From the NCBI RefSeq assembly GCF_030441895.1, contig NZ_JARJAS010000022.1: 64,000 nucleotides of DNA, one strand, 5' to 3'. Positions 16,755 to 24,581 of the stretch are shown here, piece after piece (the stretch's first letter is position 1; every line of letters starts with the position of its first letter). Source of the DNA: Enterococcus_D entomosocium. GTDB lineage: Bacteria > Bacillota > Bacilli > Lactobacillales > Enterococcaceae. The position numbers and the translations under genes are program-made. The notes under the pieces were generated by a model that was not told the origin of the DNA, did not search any database, and saw only the letters and a program-made list of their open reading frames with translations.

Positions 16755-17515
16755 ATCTCGTTATTCGAAACAAAACGACAGAGCATAGTGAGAATCGACC
16801 ATTCTTTTCTCGCTTGCTTCCGGATCTTGTTTATGAAGATCTCTTAGAAATGAATAATACCAAAGAAAATATTGAAAAGTGGTCAAAAAAGAATGCTCGA
16901 AACTTTGGCATCTGCTTTTCTTTTTTTATTGCACTTGGGTTGTTATTGAGTTTGTATCTGATTCCAATCGGTTTCGTGGTCAGTGTCTTGGTCTACCTTA
17001 ACACGATCAAATCAGTAAAAATCGTCTATCAGCAATTTCGATTTGAACGCCAAATTCAATTTTCGAAATTTTCACGGCTACTTGTTCCGGTATTAAAACA
17101 AACAAGAGGGGGGATCAATCTTCGCTCTGTTTTTGAGAGAATCGTTCCAAGGATGCCACATGAGATCGATAAGAAGATCTTACAACGGCTTATGTTGGAT
17201 ATGAGTCGAAATCCAAGCAGCTTCGATCCGTTTAAGATGTTCGCCAAACAAATGTCTGGAACAGACAGCAGCCGATTATTTATGGTTACTTTGGCACGTT
17301 TGGCACAAGGATCAGCGAATTTGCAAGTGATCGATCAGCTTTCGAGGATTACCAGCGAAGAAATGATGGCTGGTATTGAACAAATCATCCACTTTAAGAT
17401 TAGTCGCTTTTCCGGTCTATATATGAAGCTAGTAGGAGCGATTTTGGTCTTTGTTCTCGGTGCTTCTATTGCGATCATTCCTTTCCAACTTGGAAAAGTC
17501 TATGTTTATCTCTAA
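16751..17515 (+). CDS. TadC-like membrane platform protein
   Basis: A 254-residue protein that starts within the stop of the previous gene (ATGA). Two membrane segments lie near residues 48-80, followed by a helical cytoplasmic domain (FSRLLVPVLKQTRGGINLRS) and a C-terminal segment. This is the T2SS-F/TadC layout. With the TadB-like protein it should form the platform on which the CpaF-like ATPase works. Confidence 0.75.
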   Translation: MNLVIRNKTTEHSENRPFFSRLLPDLVYEDLLEMNNTKENIEKWSKKNARNFGICFSFFIALGLLLSLYLIPIGFVVSVLVYLNTIKSVKIVYQQFRFERQIQFSKFSRLLVPVLKQTRGGINLRSVFERIVPRMPHEIDKKILQRLMLDMSRNPSSFDPFKMFAKQMSGTDSSRLFMVTLARLAQGSANLQVIDQLSRITSEEMMAGIEQIIHFKISRFSGLYMKLVGAILVFVLGASIAIIPFQLGKVYVYL

Positions 17516-17532
17516 AGAAAGGAGCATAAATT

Positions 17533-17901
17533 ATGGATGTAGAAGATAGTCAGGGAGAAGTTTTCAGCATGTTGTTTTACTGTTTGACTGTACTCGCCTT
17601 TTTGAGCGTCGTCGTTTTCGGCTATCAGCTTCAGACGATCACTACTTATCGGCAACAAGTCAATTATCAAATTGAGCGAAAAGGTGGTCTGACAGCTGAA
17701 GCAGTTTCAGAGCTTAAAGATTACTCAACTAAACAATTTCACGGCTGGTATACGGTCGAAAGTCCCTCACTAGGGAAAAAGGCTGCGTTTGGAGATACGG
17801 TGGCTTATACGATCAAAGCGACCTATCCAGTTTTATTTCTACCAGACAATATCTCTGTGAAAATCGGAATTGAAGGACAAGCGCCTTCTCAAGTGAGGTG
17901 A
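17533..17901 (+). CDS. Pseudopilin-like protein (TadE/DUF4320 type)
   Basis: A 122-residue protein with a short N-terminus (MDVEDSQGEVFSM), a hydrophobic segment at about 14-36 and a polar extracytoplasmic domain. Small proteins of this layout after the TadC gene are usually minor pilins (TadE/TadF or DUF4320). AAAGGAG precedes the ATG. The family assignment is by position and shape rather than by motif. Confidence 0.6.
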   Translation: MDVEDSQGEVFSMLFYCLTVLAFLSVVVFGYQLQTITTYRQQVNYQIERKGGLTAEAVSELKDYSTKQFHGWYTVESPSLGKKAAFGDTVAYTIKATYPVLFLPDNISVKIGIEGQAPSQVR

Positions 17902-17905
17902 AGAT

Positions 17906-18049
17906 ATGGGAAAAGTATTTTCCAAATTGTTACGGCTCATTTTCAGTTTGGTCGTGGGTGCGCTTCTTCTTAAAGTAGTCATTGACTACCAAGACGTCAT
18001 AAAAGCTGCATGGGAACAGTGGTGGACGCAGCAAAGTATAAGAATGTGA
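17906..18049 (+). CDS. Very small membrane protein in the pilus operon
   Basis: A 47-residue frame with GAGGTGAAG before the ATG, 4 bases after the preceding stop. It begins MGKVFSKLLRLIFSLVV, has one membrane helix and a Trp-rich C-terminal half (AAWEQWWTQQ). No family recognised. Tight spacing and a good ribosome site support it. Confidence 0.55.
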   Translation: MGKVFSKLLRLIFSLVVGALLLKVVIDYQDVIKAAWEQWWTQQSIRM

Positions 18050-18062
18050 AAGGGGTGATCGT

Positions 18063-18473
18063 GTGTCCGGGCAATATCGGGTACATTTTTCGCACGTCAA
18101 CAAAAAATTGACACGAAAATACCGTGCATTGAACACAAAGATGGTTCACGGTATCTTTCAAGCACAACAGATCATGGAACAGCTACAGCGTTCAATCACG
18201 GAGCCTACGAAATTGTCAGTAGTGATTGACAATGGCGAACAAGAAATAATCTTAGAAGACGTGGTCGTTGATCCTACACGGAACACGGTACAACTGTTAG
18301 ATATGTTGCAAGAGGAGATATCCACTCTTGAGACAAATCGCTTGGAAGGAGAAAAGCTTTACCAAGAAATCAATAGGCAATTCAATGAAGAACGAAAAGC
18401 ATTGCCAGAAATGGAACCAAGACAAAAGCGAACCTACTCGAAAAAATCGAGGGGTTTTTCTTTTTTTAGATAG
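18063..18473 (+). CDS. Coiled-coil protein of unknown function
   Basis: A 136-residue basic, helical protein from a GTG following AAAGGGGTGATC. The C-terminal third is strongly charged. Its last codons overlap a hairpin with a long T run (CTCGA/TCGAG, then TTTTTCTTTTTTT at about 18435-18467), so the gene may end in its own terminator. No family recognised. Confidence 0.55.
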   Translation: MSGQYRVHFSHVNKKLTRKYRALNTKMVHGIFQAQQIMEQLQRSITEPTKLSVVIDNGEQEIILEDVVVDPTRNTVQLLDMLQEEISTLETNRLEGEKLYQEINRQFNEERKALPEMEPRQKRTYSKKSRGFSFFR

Positions 18474-18499
18474 TCAATTAGCCAGGAAGGAAGAAGTAT

Positions 18500-18793
18500 A
18501 TGGCAGGGAAAAAATCAGCGGTGTCACCATTTGTAGAAGCCGCAAAAGAATTACTTTCTCAAGAAGGTATTCCCTTTAAGGAATGGACGAATGATCATTT
18601 ACGAGATAAAAAAATGGCCATTCTTGAAGGAAAAGACAAGGAATGGGAAGAATCAACGATTGAAAAACAATGCGAGTCTTACGTGCTTTCAAAAATCAAT
18701 ACTCTTGTATCAGATAAAAACCAAGTGAAAAATGGAGGAAATAAACATGTTAATGAAACTACAACTAGCACTGCTAACACTACCAACGAATGA
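18500..18793 (+). CDS. Small soluble protein of the transfer operon
   Basis: A 97-residue charged protein starting at an ATG after AGGAAGGAAG. The C-terminal tail is Asn- and Thr-rich and overlaps the start of the next gene by 47 bases. No family recognised. Confidence 0.5.
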   Translation: MAGKKSAVSPFVEAAKELLSQEGIPFKEWTNDHLRDKKMAILEGKDKEWEESTIEKQCESYVLSKINTLVSDKNQVKNGGNKHVNETTTSTANTTNE

Positions 18794-19025
18794 TTGGGTC
18801 ACTTCTTTAGATAATTCAGGAAAAACAATCTACACAGCACTACAAAAACTATCACTACCACTGGCCGTTATTATGACGATCGTTGCCGGAATTATTTTCA
18901 TGAGTTCAGATCGAAAAGCGGACATGGCCAAAAGTATGTGGTTTCGGATTGCTTTAGGAATGATCGTAATTATGTCAGCTGTTTCATTAGCAACCTACTT
19001 TCAAGGGATTGGTAAAGGATTCTAA
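18747..19025 (+). CDS. VirB2/TrbC-like membrane protein
   Basis: A 92-residue protein from the ATG at 18747 (GGAGGAAATAAAC). After a short N-terminus it has two membrane helices (LPLAVIMTIVAGIIFMS and MWFRIALGMIVIMSAVSL) with a short polar loop between them, the layout of VirB2/TrbC pilins of Gram-positive T4SS. It overlaps the preceding gene and is followed by a terminator, like the micro-pilin. Confidence 0.65.
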   Translation: MLMKLQLALLTLPTNDWVTSLDNSGKTIYTALQKLSLPLAVIMTIVAGIIFMSSDRKADMAKSMWFRIALGMIVIMSAVSLATYFQGIGKGF

Positions 19026-19040
19026 AATTAAATGTACAAA

Positions 19041-19075
19041 AAGATGGGAAGCATTAGCACTTTCCATCTTTTTTT
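19041..19075 (+). terminator. Intrinsic terminator after the VirB2-like gene
   Basis: AAGATGGGAA (19041-19050) pairs with TTTCCATCTT (19061-19070, one G-T pair), followed by more T residues. The next gene starts only 14 bases later. Confidence 0.75.
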
Positions 19076-19088
19076 AAAGGAGAGAACC

Positions 19089-21359
19089 ATGGGAAATTAT
19101 ATTTTGCGTTTTACAAAATTACCAAAAGAAATCAAAGCTACGAAGCGATTGACCCTGAAAAAGAAGTATTCTCTTCCTGAAGCGAGAGAACTTTTTTACC
19201 AGGTTCAAGCAGACGTTGGGCCGCTGGATAATAAGATGACTTTAGAGATCCATCGTATAGAAGGAACAAAAGACTATTGGGAGTTCACTCTCCCCTTAAC
19301 AAAAGATGTACCTTTAGACCTACTGATCGACGAGGATATTATTCAGGAGCTTAGAAACTTAAAGGGAAGCCAAAAAGAACAGTTTGAGGAATTGGAAAAT
19401 GATCTTTTAGTCGAGTTCGATCAGTCATTTGAACCTGTTGAACAAGAAGTCAACGAACCAAAACCATCATTTCTTAGCGGCTTGTCCTTGCCAGAAGTGA
19501 AATTGCCGGAGGTTGCGGAAAATCTGCTTTCTCGTGTACTGCCGAAACAACAACAAGTAGCCGTACCACTAATTGAAGAATCACCTTCAGAGAATTTTGT
19601 AGAAGAAGCCTTGGAGTTGCCCGAAGACAACTATGTCCCTGATTACGAAACCGTCGAGGAAGAAGATGGAGTTCCTCTTGAAGATCTAGAAATGGAAAAA
19701 GAAGAAATTCTTAGCCCACAAGCTTCTCAGAACGATATTGTTCCTTCTACAGTCAAAGAATCGATTACAAGTGTCGTTATTCCACCGTTGGACGCCTATT
19801 TGGATTTAACGACTCAACCGATTTTTAATCCTATAGAATCGCTGATCGCTAAACTAGAAGCAAAGCTGGATCGTCAGACGCAAGAATTGATCGTGTATTT
19901 TGATTTAGCCGATAAAAATGACTTTATTAGTGAGCGAAAGAAAGAATTTATCCGGACGCAATACAATCCAACGTTCTACAAACAGTTGATCTCAAGCCTA
20001 TATAAATTAAAAAATGACGTAGAAAACAAATTGATCAAAAAGTTGACGATCGCTTATCAAGAAATTACTGCAGACGACGGTTCTGAAGAATGTCTTGCGG
20101 AATTAGCTGCTAAAAAAGCAATTCTAAGTGAAGAATTTACTGATAAGATCGAAGCAGCGTTCACTTCTTTAGAGAATCAATTAGCGCTTGATAAAGCGAG
20201 GATCCAAAAGCGCCAACAAGAAGAACTGGAACGATTGAATAAGCGCCATCAAGACGAGCTTTATCAAATCGATGTCAAACTGCAGGCAGACAAACAGGAA
20301 AAAGCGGCACAACTCAATCAAATGAGACAAGAAGCAATCGAACAAGAGGAAGAAAAAATCACTGCTTCTTATGAAGAAAAAGCTCATAAGTCACAGTACA
20401 GCCAATTGATTGAGCGTAAGAACAGTCAACTCGAAGAGTTAAGCACGATCTTGGTCGAATCAGTGCAACAAGTCACGGATCAAGAACTGCAGTACTTACA
20501 ATCAATGAAATCAAAACTGATTGAATCACAGCCTGTCTTTGAAGAGCAACGTCGGATCCATGAACAAGAGTTACGGGAAAAAGCCGTACTTGCGCAGCGT
20601 GATCGTGAATTGGCTATAAAAGAAAAAGAATTGTCCCTAAAAGATAAAGCCGTGCAGAATGTTGAATCGACGAAGCAACAAAATCAACAAAAAGAAATGG
20701 AAATCTCTCAATTCCTTGCAAAATTGTTCGATGATCAGACCCGAAGAGGGGCTGAAAACTTGGCGACGCAACAACAGCTGCTGGCATTTATCCAACAGCA
20801 ACAACAAGGCACGCCCTTACAGGCAGCGCCAACACAACCAGGTGCCGTACAACAAGTAGCTGGGAAATCGTCTTTATGGAAAAAAATCACTTTGAGTGGT
20901 GCGGTTTTACTTGCGGTGGCAGGATTTGGCGGTTATGTTCATGCAAAAGCCCAACAAGATTCAAATCAAACAACTGTATCTGCAGCTGTTCAAACAGAGA
21001 ATTCTTATGCGAGTTTCGAATCAACGGAACCAGCAGTTCCTTCTTATGACGATCAAATCAGTGCTGGCAAGTATATTGAAGCGGCTAAAGAATATCCTGA
21101 AAATATTGACCATGTGGTTCAAGTCGTCTTTGAAAAAGAGGACACAGACACCTTAAAGCAGCTAACAAAGCTAGGCGAATCTGATTATGGTTTATTGGAT
21201 CTGGCCATTCTACAACAAGATCAAAAGGCCATTACGTCAATCTACCAAGAGCTGTCAGATGCGTTGAAAAAGGATTTAACCATGGGTCAAAAACAACAGA
21301 TTGCTTCTGCTTACTTGTTACAGGACAAGCCGAAAGAAGCAAAATCGGTATTGGAATAA
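19089..21359 (+). CDS. Large coiled-coil protein with one membrane segment
   Basis: A 756-residue protein from the ATG at 19089 (AAAGGAGAGAACC); the frame upstream of this runs through a terminator. Residues about 115-270 are acidic and Pro-rich. Residues about 280-590 form a long coiled coil rich in Gln, Glu and Lys. A single membrane helix follows near residue 610 (KITLSGAVLLAVAGFGGYV), then a C-terminal helical domain that looks TPR-like (AGKYIEAAKEYPENIDHVVQ). Between VirB2- and VirD4-like genes, it may be a scaffold of the channel. No family is recognised. Confidence 0.6.
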   Translation: MGNYILRFTKLPKEIKATKRLTLKKKYSLPEARELFYQVQADVGPLDNKMTLEIHRIEGTKDYWEFTLPLTKDVPLDLLIDEDIIQELRNLKGSQKEQFEELENDLLVEFDQSFEPVEQEVNEPKPSFLSGLSLPEVKLPEVAENLLSRVLPKQQQVAVPLIEESPSENFVEEALELPEDNYVPDYETVEEEDGVPLEDLEMEKEEILSPQASQNDIVPSTVKESITSVVIPPLDAYLDLTTQPIFNPIESLIAKLEAKLDRQTQELIVYFDLADKNDFISERKKEFIRTQYNPTFYKQLISSLYKLKNDVENKLIKKLTIAYQEITADDGSEECLAELAAKKAILSEEFTDKIEAAFTSLENQLALDKARIQKRQQEELERLNKRHQDELYQIDVKLQADKQEKAAQLNQMRQEAIEQEEEKITASYEEKAHKSQYSQLIERKNSQLEELSTILVESVQQVTDQELQYLQSMKSKLIESQPVFEEQRRIHEQELREKAVLAQRDRELAIKEKELSLKDKAVQNVESTKQQNQQKEMEISQFLAKLFDDQTRRGAENLATQQQLLAFIQQQQQGTPLQAAPTQPGAVQQVAGKSSLWKKITLSGAVLLAVAGFGGYVHAKAQQDSNQTTVSAAVQTENSYASFESTEPAVPSYDDQISAGKYIEAAKEYPENIDHVVQVVFEKEDTDTLKQLTKLGESDYGLLDLAILQQDQKAITSIYQELSDALKKDLTMGQKQQIASAYLLQDKPKEAKSVLE

Positions 21360-21370
21360 GGTGAGCGTCT

Positions 21371-24001
21371 ATGCGAGTACGAAGTAAGAAACGCTCCTTT
21401 TTCTACCGATTATTTTCTGTGTTCGGTCTGAAAAAAATCGCCCTTTTTATCGGAAGGGGTTATTCGATAAAAGGAGAAGGGCTAGCCGAAGAACAGAAGC
21501 GTCATGCGCCGATAGCGTTTCTGGGCTTTTTCAGTGCCTTCTTCTTTGTTTATTTTACAAGCAACTATCTGATCAATTTTATCGTTTCATTTCTGCCGAT
21601 TCTTGGCCAAGCTTTTACACTTTTGATTAACCAAGACTTTTCAACGGCTGGAAAGCTGTTTCAGACGTTCCCTTATTTTGCCCGTTCCTTGTTTATTCAT
21701 GTAGGAACGAACAAGCAGTTGATTATCACGCTACCCTTGGCCTTCTTTTTTGCCTGGTTCGTCTTTAAAAAGCTGACTCGAAAATTTGATTCATTGAGTT
21801 ATGGGCAAGAAGGAGACGCCCGTTTAGCAACGATCCAAGAGATCAAAGAGCAATATTCGGCCGTACCTGATCGAAAGGAACGGTTTGAAGGAATGGGCGG
21901 TATTCCTATCACGCACTATATGAACAAGTTTTATATCGATCTCAATACAGTCAATTCACTCATTCTAGGGACGAGTCGATCAGGTAAGGGTGAGTCGATC
22001 GTTTTTCCACTGACTGATATCTTGTGTCGAGCGAAGGAACAGTGTTCTCTGATTTTTAATGACCCGAAAGGAGAACTCTACAAAGGATCAAAAGAAACAT
22101 TAGAAGAAAGGGGCTATGAGGTACAAGTACTTAATTTAGAAACACCCGATCAATCCATGAGTTATAATCCGCTGCAGCTGATCATTGATGCTTATGTAAG
22201 AGGGGATTCTTCTTCTGCGCAGATGTTGGTGGATCAATTCACGTATGCATTGTTCAACGATCCAAACGCCGGTCAGAACAAATGGGTCTATAGCGGTGCG
22301 CAGAAACTGTTAAACGGCGTGATCTTAGCCCTAATCGACTATTATTTAGAAAAACACGATTTAGGAAAGATTACAATGTACAATGTGGCACAGTGGATCA
22401 TTGAAATGACAAATCGAAAAGTCATTGATCGGGTCACGAAAAAAGAGTACACACAACTCGATCTCTACTTTGAACGTTTGCCGCAAGGGCATATCGCCAA
22501 AGCACAATACTCTTCATTCTCTTCTATGGATTCGAAGAATAAAGGGCCAATTCAAAGTGCTGTCTTGGATAAGTTAACGATTTTCCAAGGGTTTGAAGCG
22601 ATTGCGAAGATGACGTCAAAAAATAGTTTTCGGCTGAAGTCGGTGGGTTTTCCTAAGTCGTTGTTCTTCCAGTTTGATCGATCGATGTATGATCAAATTT
22701 TGAAAGTTCGCTTCTTGCGCAATGGGCAAGTATTAGGAGTAGAAACGATCCGTCCGAATATGGCTGGTGTGGTGGATTTGAACTTCAATTTGAATTTAAA
22801 CACTGGCGATCAATTAGAAGTGGTTTTTCAAGATAAAAAAGCAACCTATTCGATCACGCTACTTGAAAAAGATGGTGAGTTAAATAGAACCAGCGGAGAT
22901 TTAGACGAGTTGAAGCAATGTGAACTTTTCTACACAGAAAAGCCGATCGCTGTATTCATGATCACGCCGGATTATGATCCGTCTAAAAATGTGATTTCTT
23001 CCATGTTTGTTAAACAACTGTATACAACACTTGCACAAAATGCTGGAAATACAAGAGGTGGGAAGTGCTTCCGAAGAGTCCATTTTATCCTGGATGAATT
23101 TGGGAACATGCCAGCCATTGAAAGTATGGATAACATTGTGACCGTTTGTTTAGGGCGAAACATTCTGTTCGATCTATTTTTACAAAGCTATGCGCAATTA
23201 GGCTCTGTGTATGGAGACTATACAGCGAAGATCATCAAAGAAAATTGCCAAAACCATTTGTATATCATGAGCCAAGACAAAGATACGCACGAAGAAATAT
23301 CGAAAAGAGTTGGTGAGAAAACGGTAGAAAAACATTCGACTGGTGAACAGGATCCACTTTCTCTTGATACGAGTAAACAAACCAACGTCGGCTCTCAACG
23401 AATAATTACTCCGTATAAATTATCTACGCTTATGATGGGTGAAATGGTTGTGCTGAGGTTGCACAGGGAAAACAAAAAGCGCCAAAAAATCCGGTCGTAT
23501 TCTATTTTTTCTACGAAAGAGACGTCGATGCCTTTCCGATTTGAATATTTGGGTGAGTACTTTGACCCGAACCGACCGATTGAAGACTTTAACATTCCCT
23601 CTGAACATAAAACCTTTGATTTAACAGCAAACGCAATCGATGTCGATGATTTGATCTCAGAATCAATCAACCGATCGCTGCTTTTGTCTCTGGGAGAAGG
23701 TCTTCAGCCAGAAGAGGAACTGTTACAGATTGATGAAGAAACCTTCAGATCCGTACTTAAACGATTTGATGCAAAAGATGTGGAGAGGTATCGGGAAATT
23801 ATAAAACTTTCAATCGTAGAAGATCTAGTTAATTCTGAAAAAATTAACTTAATCGACTTTTTAAAACAAGCGGTTACTGAGGATCTTAAACCACTTTTTA
23901 AAGAAGAAGAGCGTTGTGCGTTTTTACAGCTGGCTAATTTCTATTTAAACAACTCATACTATAAAGATATTTCTAATTTAGTCCGATTAGATACAGAGTA
24001 G
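21371..24001 (+). CDS. virD4: VirD4/TraG-type coupling protein
   Basis: An 876-residue coupling ATPase. Membrane segments lie near residues 45-75 and 115-135. Walker A is GTSRSGKGES near residue 200, and Walker B is FILDEFGNMP near 572. The T4CP signature is further supported by NPLQLIIDAY and the ILFDLFLQSYAQL region. These proteins carry the relaxase-DNA complex to the transfer channel. Residues about 420-520 form an insertion that could be an all-beta domain or an enlarged all-alpha domain. The gene starts 11 bases after the previous one. Confidence 0.9.
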   Translation: MRVRSKKRSFFYRLFSVFGLKKIALFIGRGYSIKGEGLAEEQKRHAPIAFLGFFSAFFFVYFTSNYLINFIVSFLPILGQAFTLLINQDFSTAGKLFQTFPYFARSLFIHVGTNKQLIITLPLAFFFAWFVFKKLTRKFDSLSYGQEGDARLATIQEIKEQYSAVPDRKERFEGMGGIPITHYMNKFYIDLNTVNSLILGTSRSGKGESIVFPLTDILCRAKEQCSLIFNDPKGELYKGSKETLEERGYEVQVLNLETPDQSMSYNPLQLIIDAYVRGDSSSAQMLVDQFTYALFNDPNAGQNKWVYSGAQKLLNGVILALIDYYLEKHDLGKITMYNVAQWIIEMTNRKVIDRVTKKEYTQLDLYFERLPQGHIAKAQYSSFSSMDSKNKGPIQSAVLDKLTIFQGFEAIAKMTSKNSFRLKSVGFPKSLFFQFDRSMYDQILKVRFLRNGQVLGVETIRPNMAGVVDLNFNLNLNTGDQLEVVFQDKKATYSITLLEKDGELNRTSGDLDELKQCELFYTEKPIAVFMITPDYDPSKNVISSMFVKQLYTTLAQNAGNTRGGKCFRRVHFILDEFGNMPAIESMDNIVTVCLGRNILFDLFLQSYAQLGSVYGDYTAKIIKENCQNHLYIMSQDKDTHEEISKRVGEKTVEKHSTGEQDPLSLDTSKQTNVGSQRIITPYKLSTLMMGEMVVLRLHRENKKRQKIRSYSIFSTKETSMPFRFEYLGEYFDPNRPIEDFNIPSEHKTFDLTANAIDVDDLISESINRSLLLSLGEGLQPEEELLQIDEETFRSVLKRFDAKDVERYREIIKLSIVEDLVNSEKINLIDFLKQAVTEDLKPLFKEEERCAFLQLANFYLNNSYYKDISNLVRLDTE

Positions 24002-24004
24002 ACG

Positions 24005-24013
24005 TGCTATACT
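24005..24013 (+). promoter_or_regulatory. Extended -10 promoter for the lipoprotein gene
   Basis: TGCTATACT lies just after the coupling-protein stop codon, giving an extended -10 (TATACT at 24008-24013). With the terminator at 24545-24570 it would make the lipoprotein gene its own transcription unit inside the transfer operon. Confidence 0.5.
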
Positions 24014-24045
24014 AAATTCAAATGAATAGAAAAAGAGGGGTTACT

Positions 24046-24531
24046 GTGAAACGTTTAAAAATGAGTGTTTTCGGGATTTTTTTGGTAGTGGGAACTGTAT
24101 TTCTTTTAAGTGGGTGTTCCAATTCACCTGAAGCCAAGCTTGAGGATCTTTTTGAAGAGGATCAGGTGTATTATTTATCTGGATCACCTATAAAAGATCC
24201 CATAATTACAATGGAAAAATCATCAGATGGAAAAATTATTGCTAGCAAGATTGATGCAGGGATTTCTGAAGAAATGACCTACTCTGTAGAGGAAAAAGAA
24301 AAAGGATTATATCAATACCATATAGTAAATGATGAAGGGAAAAGTATTTTTAGAGTCTCGAATTTTGATTCCGATACAACTGATTTTAATGTTTTTTATG
24401 ATGAAGAACATGAAGGGTATGCCTTTGTTCCAGTTTCCAAAAACTTCTCTAGAATAAATTCTTCTTTGAAAGAAGTAAAAGATATTTACAATGAATATCC
24501 TCAGTATTTTGTAGCGAAATATCAAGAATAA
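24046..24531 (+). CDS. Lipoprotein inside the transfer operon (surface-exclusion candidate)
   Basis: A 161-residue protein from a GTG at 24046, with AGAGGGG just upstream; an in-frame ATG lies at 24022. It has a lipoprotein signal with lipobox LLSGC near residue 25. The mature part is acidic and AT-rich, unlike its neighbours. Small cell-surface lipoproteins within transfer operons often give entry or surface exclusion, so this is a reasonable candidate. Its own promoter and terminator fit expression independent of mating. Nothing in its sequence proves the function. Confidence 0.6.
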   Translation: MKRLKMSVFGIFLVVGTVFLLSGCSNSPEAKLEDLFEEDQVYYLSGSPIKDPIITMEKSSDGKIIASKIDAGISEEMTYSVEEKEKGLYQYHIVNDEGKSIFRVSNFDSDTTDFNVFYDEEHEGYAFVPVSKNFSRINSSLKEVKDIYNEYPQYFVAKYQE

Positions 24532-24544
24532 TAAGTTATTTAAT

Positions 24545-24570
24545 GAAGCCTTTTTGGGGCTTCTTTTTTT
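24545..24570 (+). terminator. Intrinsic terminator after the lipoprotein gene
   Basis: GAAGCC (24545-24550) pairs with GGCTTC (24558-24563), followed by seven T residues. Confidence 0.75.
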
Positions 24571-24581
24571 ATGATTGGAAG

